Shown: piece by piece, positions 1 through 8,070 of the stretch
Layout of the letters: the number at the start of each line of letters is the position of its first letter
Position numbering within the stretch: position 1 is the first letter of the stretch
Assembly (NCBI GenBank): GCA_009786535.1
Contig: WQRX01000012.1
Coordinates: 1 to 64,000, forward strand
DNA: 64,000 bases
Direction: 5' to 3'
Source: Defluviitaleaceae bacterium
GTDB taxonomy: Bacteria > Bacillota > Clostridia > Lachnospirales > WQUN01
Notes under the pieces: generated by a model
Database searches by the model: none
The model's input: the letters and a program-made list of their open reading frames with translations, nothing else
What the model was told of the DNA's origin: nothing
Translations under genes and position numbers: made by a program

Positions 1-22
1 ATTATCGCTTCTCTTTTATCGT

Positions 23-75
23 TTGATATTGGTTTTGCCAATGTAATCCACTCCTTTGATTACATTATATATCAA
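23..75. repeat. Nested inverted repeats before the integrase fragment
   Basis: Three nested or adjacent inverted repeats are visible: TTGATAT/ATATCAA (23-29 and 69-75), TTGG/CCAA (29-32 and 38-41) and ATGTAATC/GATTACAT (41-48 and 58-65). They lie where the N-terminal part of the recombinase gene should be. A recombination site or a rearrangement junction is possible; this is inference. Confidence 0.4.
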
Positions 76-92
76 AACTACGTTATGTTAAA

Positions 93-467
93 GTGCTATA
101 TACTGTTCGCGGGGGAATAAAAAAACCTATGACTAAGGACAACGCACGGGACTTTATACGAAAGTATGGGGATACTGCGAGAGCTGTATGTCCAGAAGTT
201 CCTGAAAACGTGCATCCTCATTTGTTTCGTCACTCTTGTGCAATGAGCTTATATCGAAGTGGAGTACATTTAACCCTTATATCTGAGTGGTTAGGACACG
301 CAAACTTTGAAACAACACTTATCTATGCACACGCCGATACGGAGATAAAACGACAAGCGATAGAAAAAGCAATCCCTAAAGACAGCTTGTTAAGCGAACA
401 CATAGATACAGAGAGATACAAAGTTGACGATGATGAACTTCTTAAAGAGCTTTGTGGATTAAGGTAG
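93..467 (+). pseudogene. Tyrosine recombinase (integrase), C-terminal fragment
   Basis: This is the C-terminal catalytic part of a phage/transposon-type tyrosine recombinase, which cuts and rejoins DNA at attachment sites. The box HLFRH carries Arg46 and His47, LGHA gives His69, and the nucleophile is Tyr78 in the sequence LIYAHAD. The N-terminal DNA-binding domain and the first catalytic Arg are missing: the frame is closed by a TGA at 57-59, and the GTG at 93 has no convincing ribosome site. At about 124 residues it is roughly a third of the usual length. It is therefore most likely a dead remnant, followed directly by a large palindrome. Confidence 0.75.
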
Positions 468-469
468 CT

Positions 470-563
470 CATTGTTATCAGGAATTATTTTATGGATTGT
501 TATGTTATTTCGCATAATAATCCATTTTTTCGAGAGGAAAAAAGAAAATTCCTGATAACAATG
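470..563. repeat. 94-nt palindrome after the integrase fragment
   Basis: A perfect 17-bp inverted repeat (470-486 and 547-563) encloses a second, 12-of-13 bp stem (ATGGATT... with ...AATCCAT) near 492-525. It starts next to the integrase stop codon. It has no T-run like an intrinsic terminator, so a folded recombination site or a small non-autonomous element is more likely. Confidence 0.6.
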
Positions 564-611
564 AATTTAGGATTAGGCGCTAAGGAAATGAAAGAAGCTG
601 CGTAATTAATC

Positions 612-645
612 CCCGGCGGATGCGTGGCTTCGTTATGCGTTCGCC
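612..645 (+). promoter_or_regulatory. Hairpin before the ssb fragment
   Basis: CCCGGCG (612-618) pairs with CGCCGGG, and the stem extends to 14 bp in RNA if G-U pairs are allowed. It ends about 20 nt before the GAGGAG ribosome site. No T-run follows, so it is not a standard terminator; an RNA stability or translation element is possible. Confidence 0.35.
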
Positions 646-683
646 GGGTAAAACGATAATCCAAAAAAAGAGGAGATGTTATT

Positions 684-818
684 ATGTTGAACAATGTATC
701 GCTCATGGGAAGACTTGCGAAAGACCCCGAACTGCGCTATACGACCTTAAACAAGGCTTCATGCTCAAGCGGAAGATTAACGCAGGGCAAATTTTCAGCG
801 TATCCGGGGTGTGCGTAA
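684..818 (+). pseudogene. ssb: Single-strand DNA-binding protein, N-terminal fragment
   Basis: The first 21 codons read MLNNVSLMGRLAKDPELRYT-T, the classic start of bacterial SSB (first beta strand of the OB fold), behind a good GAGGAG site. After this the similarity fades and the frame stops at residue 44, so the OB fold is not completed. A second SSB gene near 15.2-15.5 kb lacks exactly this N-terminal part. The two look like halves of one gene separated by rearrangement, or two independently truncated copies. The fragment is not expected to bind DNA. Confidence 0.7.
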
Positions 819-1162
819 GTCTTGCCCCTAAAATGCTCCGCAGATACAAGCGCATCGAATTGGTAGATACCGCTACCGGTGACGATGTGCATTTTATTTT
901 GCCAAAAAAAGTGGTGTTCAAGGTAGGCCATGTTTATAACTGCTATTTTGACCACCCCATCGGCAACCGCCCTGTAAGTATCAATAAACCGCCGGGCGGT
1001 TTTACTAGTGCCGATTTGGACTTGCCCACTAACGGCTTCTTGGGTTCAGAGGATTTTGGCGTATATCACGAGAAGCCTGCGGTAGAAAAAACAAGCGATA
1101 TTAAGGAGGAAAACAACCATGAAGCAAGTAACAACAACGAAACAACCCACACAGATGATTAA
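761..1162 (+). CDS. Mobile-element hypothetical protein
   Basis: A 133-residue protein with no domain I can name. It is basic at the N-terminus, has a compact middle region (VSLAPKMLRRYKRIEL, DDVHFILPKK) and ends in an acidic, Asn/Glu-rich tail. No signal peptide or membrane segment is seen. The chosen ATG lies inside the ssb fragment in another frame, so the true N-terminus may have been lost at the rearrangement. It overlaps the start of the next gene, which suggests coupled translation. Similar small proteins next to ssb are common in Firmicute conjugative elements, but I give no function. Confidence 0.5.
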   Translation: MLKRKINAGQIFSVSGVCVSLAPKMLRRYKRIELVDTATGDDVHFILPKKVVFKVGHVYNCYFDHPIGNRPVSINKPPGGFTSADLDLPTNGFLGSEDFGVYHEKPAVEKTSDIKEENNHEASNNNETTHTDD

Positions 1163-2563
1163 ACATCTTCTGAGCTTAACTTTAGCGGTGGTGTTGTTAT
1201 TTTGCCTGCAAACAACGGTTTTTGCAGCAAGCCAGGGAACTGTTTTAACGGTAAATCCTGTGCTGAACGTGAGCGATGCGGAAGATGAAGATTATCCGTC
1301 AGCGGAAAGCATTATTCCCATAATCGCAGAACCCGTATGGGCGTGGCATCCCATTAGTGTGGTAAATGAGCCTATGAACGGATTTAACGCGGTGCGCCGC
1401 ACCTATGCGTTACCCCCTGATGTAAACCCTGCCGTAATATCAACAGCAGGGTTTGAAATGTTCGGGCAGCAATTTACCTTCGCCTATGTACTGCAACAGC
1501 CCACATCAAATGAATCATTCATTGAGATGCGGCAATCCGTAACCATTGAAACCCGCACCCGAAACCTTGACGACATCTTGCCGAACTTGGAACAGGATAT
1601 TTGGTTTGAGCGTGATGGTTTTGCGGGGACATTGGTTTTGGATATTCACTCCATCACCAGCGAAGTAGCGGGCACATCGCGGCACACATCTACCGCCACA
1701 CGGCAACGGACATTTCCACACCTATCATCCCCTGATAACTCCCTCATCCCCCGCACCATCACAGACGGGGGTACGACATTCCATTTATCTTCCGTGGATT
1801 GGCAATCAAGCAGCATTTCATCGGTAGATGGGCATCCTGTGGCTTCAAGTCATACGGCACACGCCACATTTACGGCGCAAGTCACCCAAACCCGCACCAC
1901 AGGCTACACCGTTACCGCCGAATATGTCGGCACGGTGTTTCGGACTACCCAGGGCAAGACGTTGTTCACAGCAATATTCTATGGTGAGCCTATCATTGAA
2001 ATATGGCTTGAAGAAACCGAACCCGAGCTGGTTATTGAAATTCATACGGAATCTGAATACGAGCCTGTTCAAATGCATGAACAAAGTAGTAGCGACGGTA
2101 CAGGTAACGGTCTAACCACAGCACTTGCAGTAATCGGCACACTTCTCGCCATCGGTGCGCTGGGTGTGGGCGGTTTCTTCTTGGCGAGGCATTTTTTAGG
2201 ATACAACGTAACCGTATACAGCATTGATGGCCCCAGGGAGATTGTTAAGGCGGGGAAAATCAAACTGGACGTAACCAGCCCCGAGCCAACAATCGTACTG
2301 GATGATGCCGTGGTTAAAACCCCGCGCAAACAGACAGATATATCATCCAGATTGCACAGCGGTCAGTACCGAAACTCATCAATAAAGTCGTGCGGGTGGT
2401 ACTGCATGACCAAGAGGCATTCCATGAAGTGCCGGAAAAGGCAAAGGGTTTGCCTGTTTATGAGTTTGAGGTCAACTTTTCCCACGACGACGAACCGAGT
2501 GCGGCAGCCGATACTGCGGAAACGGGCGGGTATCTTGTTGGGGGTGATGTCTCTGATTCTTAA
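1119..2563 (+). pseudogene. Membrane-anchored surface protein, frameshifted
   Basis: Starts after a strong AAGGAGG site. It has a signal peptide (hydrophobic residues about 15-35, AXA-type site VFAAS), a long extracellular beta-rich region rich in Thr/Ser, then a transmembrane helix (about 330-355, in LAIGALGVGGFFLARHF) and a cytoplasmic tail. From about base 2320 the reading frame changes character. Adding one C to the CCCC run at 2320-2323 restores a sensible acidic tail (DRYIIQIAQRSVPKLINK...) that ends at 2563; as it stands the frame ends in Arg/Cys-rich sequence at 2567. This is either real decay or a sequence error. The adjacent sortase suggests a cell-surface role in the mobile element. 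Confidence 0.6.
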
Positions 2564-2611
2564 CTAAGTACCGTTCTAATCATTCCAACAGGCAGTTAAA
2601 AGGAGAAATTT

Positions 2612-3745
2612 ATGCAGAAAAACAAACCGGCAGAAACAAGATTCATCACCAAAGGGCTGGTAGGCGTTGTGGCGACCTTTGCTTTCGTACTCATGTTACT
2701 TGTGACTCCGGCTACGGTTTACGCAGATAACACAGCCCGTTTCAATAACAATTTCACCAATCCCAACTGGCAAAACATGCACCACTACGACCACTGGAAT
2801 TGGCGGCATAATTGGGCATACCAAGCCCCCCAATACCAATTTGAAAACACCTATTCCTACGACCAATGGGGGCGGCCGACCACTTCCAATGTCGCTCCAC
2901 AGCACCCGCAAAATATCCGTAGGGATAGGCACGCAGCGGCACTCCCGCCCCCGCATGGCTCTGCTACCGGATTTTTCGGTGGGGAATTTCCTACAGGGCA
3001 GGCGAATCCCTTTGCGCCGAGGTACAACAATAACCCTAACGCCAGCCGTGCCGTTGCCATTGAAGAATCAGTATTTGCGCTACGCCCCGGTGAAGCAGGT
3101 GTCAATGTTCATGCTGATGGAACACACGCAGGTGGATTTTTGGCAAGTACCAGCGTAACCCAAGGCGGCGGAGGCAACACCCCGCAGGGCGGGACTGCGA
3201 ATGGGTCAACTGCCCCGTGGACAGCTCTCGGCAGTCAAAATCATATCCCCAACCAAGGGGCAGACGGTAATCAAATCGGGGTTACGGTAACACACAGGCC
3301 AATAACAGCTACTTCCCAACCCGGCAACCAACAGAATCGTATAACCACTGTTACGCCCTTCGAGGATGGAACAATCGGCAGGATTACGATTCCCGCACTC
3401 AACAACCGTGTGGCATCGGTGCGCTCCGGGGTTGTTCTCTCAACCCTTGATAACTATGTGGGGCATTTCTCCGCAACAAGCCAATGGGACGGCAATATCG
3501 CCCTTGCCAGCCATAACCGCGGCAGGGGGAGCTTCTTTGCAGGCATTTGGACTTTGCAGATTGGCGACAGAATTTTTTATGAAACAACTATGGGCGTGCG
3601 GGCATTTGAGGTCGTAAGTATCGTGCAGATTTCCGAAACGGACTTGACGAACCTCAACCACTCCCAAGAGAACATTCTCACCCTCATCACCTGTGTATAT
3701 GGGCAGCCTGCGCTCTCAGATGGTCTGTGCGGGCTCGTGAGGTGA
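2612..3745 (+). pseudogene. Sortase with frameshifted C-terminus
   Basis: Sortases are membrane transpeptidases that anchor surface proteins. This one has a signal/anchor segment (about residues 14-38), an unusual 200-residue linker rich in Asn, Trp, His, Tyr, Gly and Pro, then a sortase domain (about 240-377). The catalytic His is in ASHNRGRG (His301) and the Cys in TLITC (Cys361). The family's essential Arg should follow in a strand like LRWSVRARE. That sequence is present only in another frame: removing two bases from CTCTC at 3713-3717 restores it, with a stop at 3748-3750. As written the Arg is lost and the enzyme should be inactive, unless the slip is a sequence error. Confidence 0.7.
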
Positions 3746-3781
3746 TGTAGCAGATAAAAGATTGCCCATCTTTGTGTTTGT

Positions 3782-3813
3782 GGGGCGTGGCTTCGGCTAC
3801 GCCCCTTTTATTA
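3782..3813 (+). terminator. Intrinsic terminator after the sortase
   Basis: A 10-bp GC-rich stem (GGGGCGTGGC with GCTACGCCCC, one G-U pair) has a TTCG tetraloop and is followed by TTTTATT. It closes the surface protein/sortase unit. Confidence 0.8.
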
Positions 3814-3840
3814 TCTCAATTAAACGAAAGGGTGTAAGAT

Positions 3841-4470
3841 ATGATTCCTTTTTCAAAAGAAGATGAACATGTGGCAAAACTTGCTATATCTCTCTCATTA
3901 GCCTGCGGGTTTAACTCTAAAATGGCAGGACTGATAGGCGATGCCGCCGCATTGCATGATTGCGGAAAGGTAAAAGTTCCCGAATATATAATTAACAAAC
4001 CCGGACGATTATCATTAGATGAAATGGAAATTATGAAAACGCATACCATTTGGGGGGCATATATTTTATCGGAACTGCGGGAGGAGCTTCGGATGATAGC
4101 GGTGAACATAGTAGCGTTTCACCATGAAAAATGGGATGGCTCAGGTTATTGGGGTTATCGAGGGGGTGTTATCCCTTACTACTGCCAAATAGTTTCCATA
4201 TGCGATATGTATGTCGCCTTGACTGCGAATCGGCCATACAAAGAGCCGTGGCCGCCAAGTGAAGCTATGGAATATATTAAATCTAACGCAGGAAAAACTT
4301 TCTGCCCCAAGCTAGTCAGAACATTTCTTGGTTGTTATCAGCTCCAGTTTGCACAAGTGTTTAATTTGAGTCAACGCGACCCCTTGACAGAGAAGAGCCA
4401 ATCGTTTATCATGGAATCAGTAGAAGTGAAGCAGTTAAAAATTCAAGATGAAAGGATGTCTATTCCGTGA
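3841..4470 (+). CDS. HD-GYP-like domain protein
   Basis: HD-GYP proteins are metal-dependent phosphohydrolases, usually of cyclic di-GMP. Residues His39-Asp40 (ALHDCGK) and the HHEKWDGSGY block (94-103) match the family core. The diagnostic Pro of GYP is Trp here (GYW), so activity on c-di-GMP is uncertain. At 209 residues it is a bare catalytic domain without a sensor. The last 37 or so residues lie beyond a 20-bp repeat (4338-4357) whose second copy is near 12.04 kb, so they may have been added by insertion of the RiPP cassette. The stop overlaps the precursor start (TGATG). Confidence 0.75.
   Translation: MIPFSKEDEHVAKLAISLSLACGFNSKMAGLIGDAAALHDCGKVKVPEYIINKPGRLSLDEMEIMKTHTIWGAYILSELREELRMIAVNIVAFHHEKWDGSGYWGYRGGVIPYYCQIVSICDMYVALTANRPYKEPWPPSEAMEYIKSNAGKTFCPKLVRTFLGCYQLQFAQVFNLSQRDPLTEKSQSFIMESVEVKQLKIQDERMSIP
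4338..4357. repeat. 20-bp direct repeat, left copy
   Basis: TCAGCTCCAGTTTGCACAAG lies inside the HD-GYP gene, and an identical copy is at 12033-12052. Together they bracket about 7.7 kb that holds the RiPP cluster. At the right copy the HD-GYP frame would stop two codons later (QLQFAQAA then TGA), which suggests the original gene end. Confidence 0.8.
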
Positions 4471-4604
4471 TGAAAAATGGGAAAGTCGAAGCAACTACAC
4501 AGGAACAAGAAAAAACGTTCCAAATAAGGGAGATTTCTCCGCAAACGAATCAAGTCGTTGAGTTTTCGTGCATGGGACAATGTCCGGATGTTGGCGAAGA
4601 GTAA
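4470..4604 (+). CDS. Putative RiPP precursor peptide (44 aa)
   Basis: A small gene between the HD-GYP and the first radical SAM gene. The peptide has a charged, Gln/Glu-rich leader-like part (residues 1-31, starting MKNGKVEATTQEQEKTF) and a short C-terminal end, EFSCMGQCPDVGEE, with two Cys three residues apart (34 and 38) and an Asp at 40. This leader/core layout, next to two radical SAM/SPASM-type enzymes and exporters, is typical of ribosomally made, radical-SAM-modified peptides. Such enzymes could form Cys thioether crosslinks (sactipeptide or ranthipeptide type). The start overlaps the HD-GYP stop. I do not recognise a named precursor family. Confidence 0.65.
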   Translation: MKNGKVEATTQEQEKTFQIREISPQTNQVVEFSCMGQCPDVGEE

Positions 4605-4643
4605 TGCAGTTGAAAGTTGTTGCGCAAGGGAACTTAGCTCTAG

Positions 4644-4676
4644 CCGCCCAAATTCGCATGCTGTGAATTTGGGCGG
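4644..4676 (+). promoter_or_regulatory. Hairpin between precursor and modifying enzymes
   Basis: A perfect 12-bp inverted repeat (CCGCCCAAATTC with GAATTTGGGCGG, 9-nt loop) lacks a proper T-run. In many peptide operons such a stem gives partial termination or 3' end protection, so the precursor is made in excess over the enzymes; that role is inferred here. Confidence 0.6.
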
Positions 4677-4743
4677 TTCTGCAAAGACAGAAATTTTTAC
4701 AAACAATTGCCACTGTAACAATTAAGACACTTAGAGGTGAAAA

Positions 4744-6114
4744 ATGTTCACTTTTGTTAAATTAAATGGATTGCTTCATTTAGTTGACTCCCTTCATGGA
4801 GGAAGATGGGAGGTTTCCTATGAATTTGCTGAAAACTATCTCTATTATTTGAAAGGCAAGAGCATTGATGCCGGTAAAAACCTTTTGGCAGACAGTCGAA
4901 AACTGAATTCAGATTGGCTTATTGAAACAAAGAACATAATAGAAAAACATGCCTTGCCAACTCACTTTTCTTATCACATTCCGACAATAATTGACAACCT
5001 TATGAAGAGCAAAGACTTAAGGGCAGACATTATTACTCCTCCTTTACCTATCATTGAAGTCGGCAGAGAGTGTAATTACAAATGCCTGTGGTGCTACAAT
5101 GACAGCGCTACTGTCCAACTGAAACACAGCAAAATATATGATTTTAATACTGAGATCATGATGGAAAAAATTATATCTCCATTGATTGATATGGGACAGA
5201 CTGAATTTTGCTTAACAGGTGGCGAACCATCACTTTATTTAAAAGAGGTAGAAAGAGTAACATCCCATATAGTGAATAAAGTATCTAAACTGAGTGCAAA
5301 GCCGTGCATATGGTTGCTTACTAATGGGTACAAGCTTTATGAAAATGCAGAGAGATACATGAAATGTGGAATTTCAAAGTTTCAGGTGTCTCTATCATCT
5401 CCTCTGAAAGAAAAAGATAACTACTTAAGAAAGCCACCCCAAAACACAGACTCTTTTGGAGAATGTATTAATGGTATAAAAAAAATCAGACACTTGTCTG
5501 ATAAAGCAGTGATAGAAGTTAATATGATTGTGCAGCCTGAATCTTATTTTGGAAAATGGTCTAATATCCATGACATAAATCAGATGTACGATTTAGCACA
5601 GTCTTTGGGGGTTAATACGCTTAGAATAATCCCTGCCGTTCCTAGTGGGGAAGCAAAGAAAAATAGCATTAATTTTTCACTCCCTGAGTATAGCAAAATA
5701 AGTGAGTATGTGTCATTGTTAAAAGACAGATCTAAAGCTGAAAAGAGCGGGGTGCTTATAGATTGTCCGCTAGGCCACGATATGAATGGAAAAGCACACG
5801 ACTGTCGAGCCAGCTATATGTATATTTATGTTAACGCTTTTGGCTATGTATATCCATGCAATAATTTGCAGGAAGATTCTAATTTGTGCTGGGATAAGCC
5901 TATAAGCAAAAATTCTTCTTTTGACATAGTCGATATATGGAAAAATTCAAAGCTCCTACATTATTTTAGAACTAATAATGATTTATGTGAAGAGTGTACG
6001 AAGTGCAAAAATAGACCAGAATGTATAGGTCAATGCAGAGCGTTAACATACCATAGGCATGGTGAATACAGTTTGTCATCAGTGCCTGAGACATGCTTGC
6101 TTAAGCATTTCTAA
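4744..6114 (+). CDS. Radical SAM/SPASM peptide maturase 1
   Basis: Radical SAM enzyme of 456 residues. The CxxxCxxC cluster that binds the [4Fe-4S] and SAM is Cys110-Cys114-Cys117 (ECNYKCLWC), followed by a GGEPSLY motif. A C-terminal SPASM-type Cys set follows (PCNN, then Cys415, 418, 421, 427, 431 and 451), which holds auxiliary clusters in peptide-modifying members. The first 100 residues come before the barrel and could bind the leader peptide, but I cannot confirm an RRE fold. Ribosome site TTAGAGGTG. It lies downstream of the 44-residue precursor, which is its probable substrate. Confidence 0.85.
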   Translation: MFTFVKLNGLLHLVDSLHGGRWEVSYEFAENYLYYLKGKSIDAGKNLLADSRKLNSDWLIETKNIIEKHALPTHFSYHIPTIIDNLMKSKDLRADIITPPLPIIEVGRECNYKCLWCYNDSATVQLKHSKIYDFNTEIMMEKIISPLIDMGQTEFCLTGGEPSLYLKEVERVTSHIVNKVSKLSAKPCIWLLTNGYKLYENAERYMKCGISKFQVSLSSPLKEKDNYLRKPPQNTDSFGECINGIKKIRHLSDKAVIEVNMIVQPESYFGKWSNIHDINQMYDLAQSLGVNTLRIIPAVPSGEAKKNSINFSLPEYSKISEYVSLLKDRSKAEKSGVLIDCPLGHDMNGKAHDCRASYMYIYVNAFGYVYPCNNLQEDSNLCWDKPISKNSSFDIVDIWKNSKLLHYFRTNNDLCEECTKCKNRPECIGQCRALTYHRHGEYSLSSVPETCLLKHF

Positions 6115-6175
6115 CTCAAGTCGATTTTTTAGAGTCTAGTAAATTGCTATGTTCGAGATTTGGGAGGAATTTCAT

Positions 6176-7324
6176 ATGCAATTTATAAATAGGAATACAC
6201 AACTAGAAACGGATTTGTTTTTGTTGCAATCTGATCAAAGAAATTTTATATTTAATTCAATGACACTAGCCTTATATGAAGTTGACAAGGTTAACAAATC
6301 TACTATCACTGCTGTTAAGAGCGAAATGTCTAACCATAGTTCAATTATGCCCAAAACGTTTCTCGAAGAGAAAAGTGCTATCTGCTATTTGTTTATGACA
6401 AATACATGCAACTTAAATTGTTCGTACTGCTGTCAAAAAGTAGACGCTCAGCCTATTGTTACTACAAAGTATGAAAAATTAGATATTATAAAATCTAATT
6501 TTTCAAGTAATAAAAAATTAAAGCTGGTATTTTTTGGCGGCGAGCCTCTTCTAGAATATGAAGAAATTGAATTCATAGTGTCAAAGTTAAGCGCCTATTA
6601 CGATGATATGGAATATCATCTCGTTACAAATGGAACTTTGCTAACGCCTCAAATGGTGGATTTTATTAAGTCTAACGCCATGCGAGTGACCGTCAGCATA
6701 GACGGAGACAGAAGTATAAATGATTTGAATAGAAAATACATAGACTCTACCTCAACCTACAGCAAGCTTATCAATAGCATCAAAAACTTACTGAATTTAA
6801 ATATTCCTACAACATTTTCTGTTACCGCGGACATGAGTACAATAAACAGTCTGTATGATTCACTGTGTTATTTGGCAGAATTCTTTAACAGCCGGAAATA
6901 CATTGTTAATTTTGACTTGCTGAATGCTGATATTTTTAATTACTTGCCCGACATTCTCAAGAAAATTGCACATTTTTATTTGTTCTCTCTTAGAAATACC
7001 ACAGAAACATATATAAGCCCATTTAAAGTATATAATCTGTTTTCTAAAAAACCGCATAAGCTATCCTGTAATCGTAAAAAATTGTATTTATACAATGAAA
7101 CATTTTACAGGTGTGCTTTGGATCCTTTTCATAGTAGCAAGAATCCGTCAACACAAATTAACCAATCTCACATTGCCACTGAATGTTCTGCATGTTTTGC
7201 AAAAAATCTTTGTGATCATTGCAGCAAAAATTTAAGTCTACGTGGCATTGATAATGTGTGTAAAATTTCCAAATCACTTGCATATTTATCATTATCAATA
7301 TTTACGGAATTCTTATCCGCTTAA
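6176..7324 (+). CDS. Radical SAM/SPASM peptide maturase 2
   Basis: A second radical SAM enzyme (382 residues). The start at ATG 6176 follows GGGAGG at ideal spacing; an upstream in-frame ATG lacks such a site. The cluster Cys78-Cys82-Cys85 lies in TCNLNCSYCC, then FFGGEPLL and VTNGTLL, which are typical of the family. The C-terminus carries extra Cys (RCALDP, CSACFAKNLCDHC, VCKIS), suggesting a shortened SPASM domain. The N-terminal 60 residues resemble the short leader-contact regions of peptide maturases. Two dissimilar radical SAM enzymes on one precursor imply two different modifications or a paired enzyme. Confidence 0.8.
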   Translation: MQFINRNTQLETDLFLLQSDQRNFIFNSMTLALYEVDKVNKSTITAVKSEMSNHSSIMPKTFLEEKSAICYLFMTNTCNLNCSYCCQKVDAQPIVTTKYEKLDIIKSNFSSNKKLKLVFFGGEPLLEYEEIEFIVSKLSAYYDDMEYHLVTNGTLLTPQMVDFIKSNAMRVTVSIDGDRSINDLNRKYIDSTSTYSKLINSIKNLLNLNIPTTFSVTADMSTINSLYDSLCYLAEFFNSRKYIVNFDLLNADIFNYLPDILKKIAHFYLFSLRNTTETYISPFKVYNLFSKKPHKLSCNRKKLYLYNETFYRCALDPFHSSKNPSTQINQSHIATECSACFAKNLCDHCSKNLSLRGIDNVCKISKSLAYLSLSIFTEFLSA

Positions 7325-7437
7325 TCTAGGGCATATTTTCTTTTAATCTTCGATTTAAGATGTTCATGCAAATGTAAATGGAAGTCAAGTTTTGAGTCCC
7401 AACATTTGGACAGCCAATATTTATGAGGAGTTGTACA

Positions 7438-8037
7438 ATGACTAATTTTAACGTACTTTTGTTTGATGAATTTGAGACCCTTGATGCATTTGGGCCTGCT
7501 GGAATCATAGGAAAAATGCAAAACACTTATAATCTCGAATATTACTCCATTGATGGTGGTACTGTTTTGAGCAGTCAACATGTGAGCGTTAATACGCGTT
7601 CGGTTTTAGATATAGACAGAAATATTAGGAGTATTTTATTAATTCCTGGTGGAATGGGTACAAGAAAATTAATAGATGATAACGTATTTATTTCTAAGCT
7701 AAACGAACTTTCGCAAAATTCAGAATTCGTTTTGACAGTATGTACTGGCAGTGTGCTCCTTGCCAAAACAGGTTTACTTCAGGGATTGGCGGCTACAAGC
7801 AATAAGAGGGCCTTCAACTGGGTATGTAGTAATGCGCCTGACGTAGATTGGATTAAGAATGCACGGTGGGTTAATGATGGAAAATATTATACATCTTCAG
7901 GTGTCACTGCGGGAATGGATATGACGGTAGGATTTATTTGTGATATTCATGGTGATAAAATTGCTCTGGACGTGTGTGATTGTGTTGAGTATATTTGGTG
8001 TCGAGATAAAAACAACGACCCTTTTGCTGTTCAATAG
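7438..8037 (+). CDS. DJ-1/PfpI family protein in the RiPP cluster
   Basis: A 199-residue DJ-1/PfpI (glutamine amidotransferase-like) protein, closest in layout to the isonitrile hydratase and AraC-N-terminal type. The nucleophile elbow is VCTGSVLLAKTGLL with Cys102, and the acidic partner region is FDEFETLDAFGP. ATG 7438 follows an AGGAG site. Family members act as hydrolases, glyoxalases, chaperones or amidases. In this cluster it could trim or further modify the peptide, or give self-protection; none of this can be read from the sequence alone. Confidence 0.75.
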   Translation: MTNFNVLLFDEFETLDAFGPAGIIGKMQNTYNLEYYSIDGGTVLSSQHVSVNTRSVLDIDRNIRSILLIPGGMGTRKLIDDNVFISKLNELSQNSEFVLTVCTGSVLLAKTGLLQGLAATSNKRAFNWVCSNAPDVDWIKNARWVNDGKYYTSSGVTAGMDMTVGFICDIHGDKIALDVCDCVEYIWCRDKNNDPFAVQ

Positions 8038-8070
8038 ATGATTCTAACTATTTTTGTGGGAGTGTAAATA

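Noticed and set aside
470..563. Integron attC site
   Set aside because: No integron-type integrase and no conserved attC core boxes; one copy only.
6115..7437. Further RiPP precursors between the cluster genes
   Set aside because: The gaps at 6115-6175 and 7325-7437 hold no start codon followed by a peptide of useful length.
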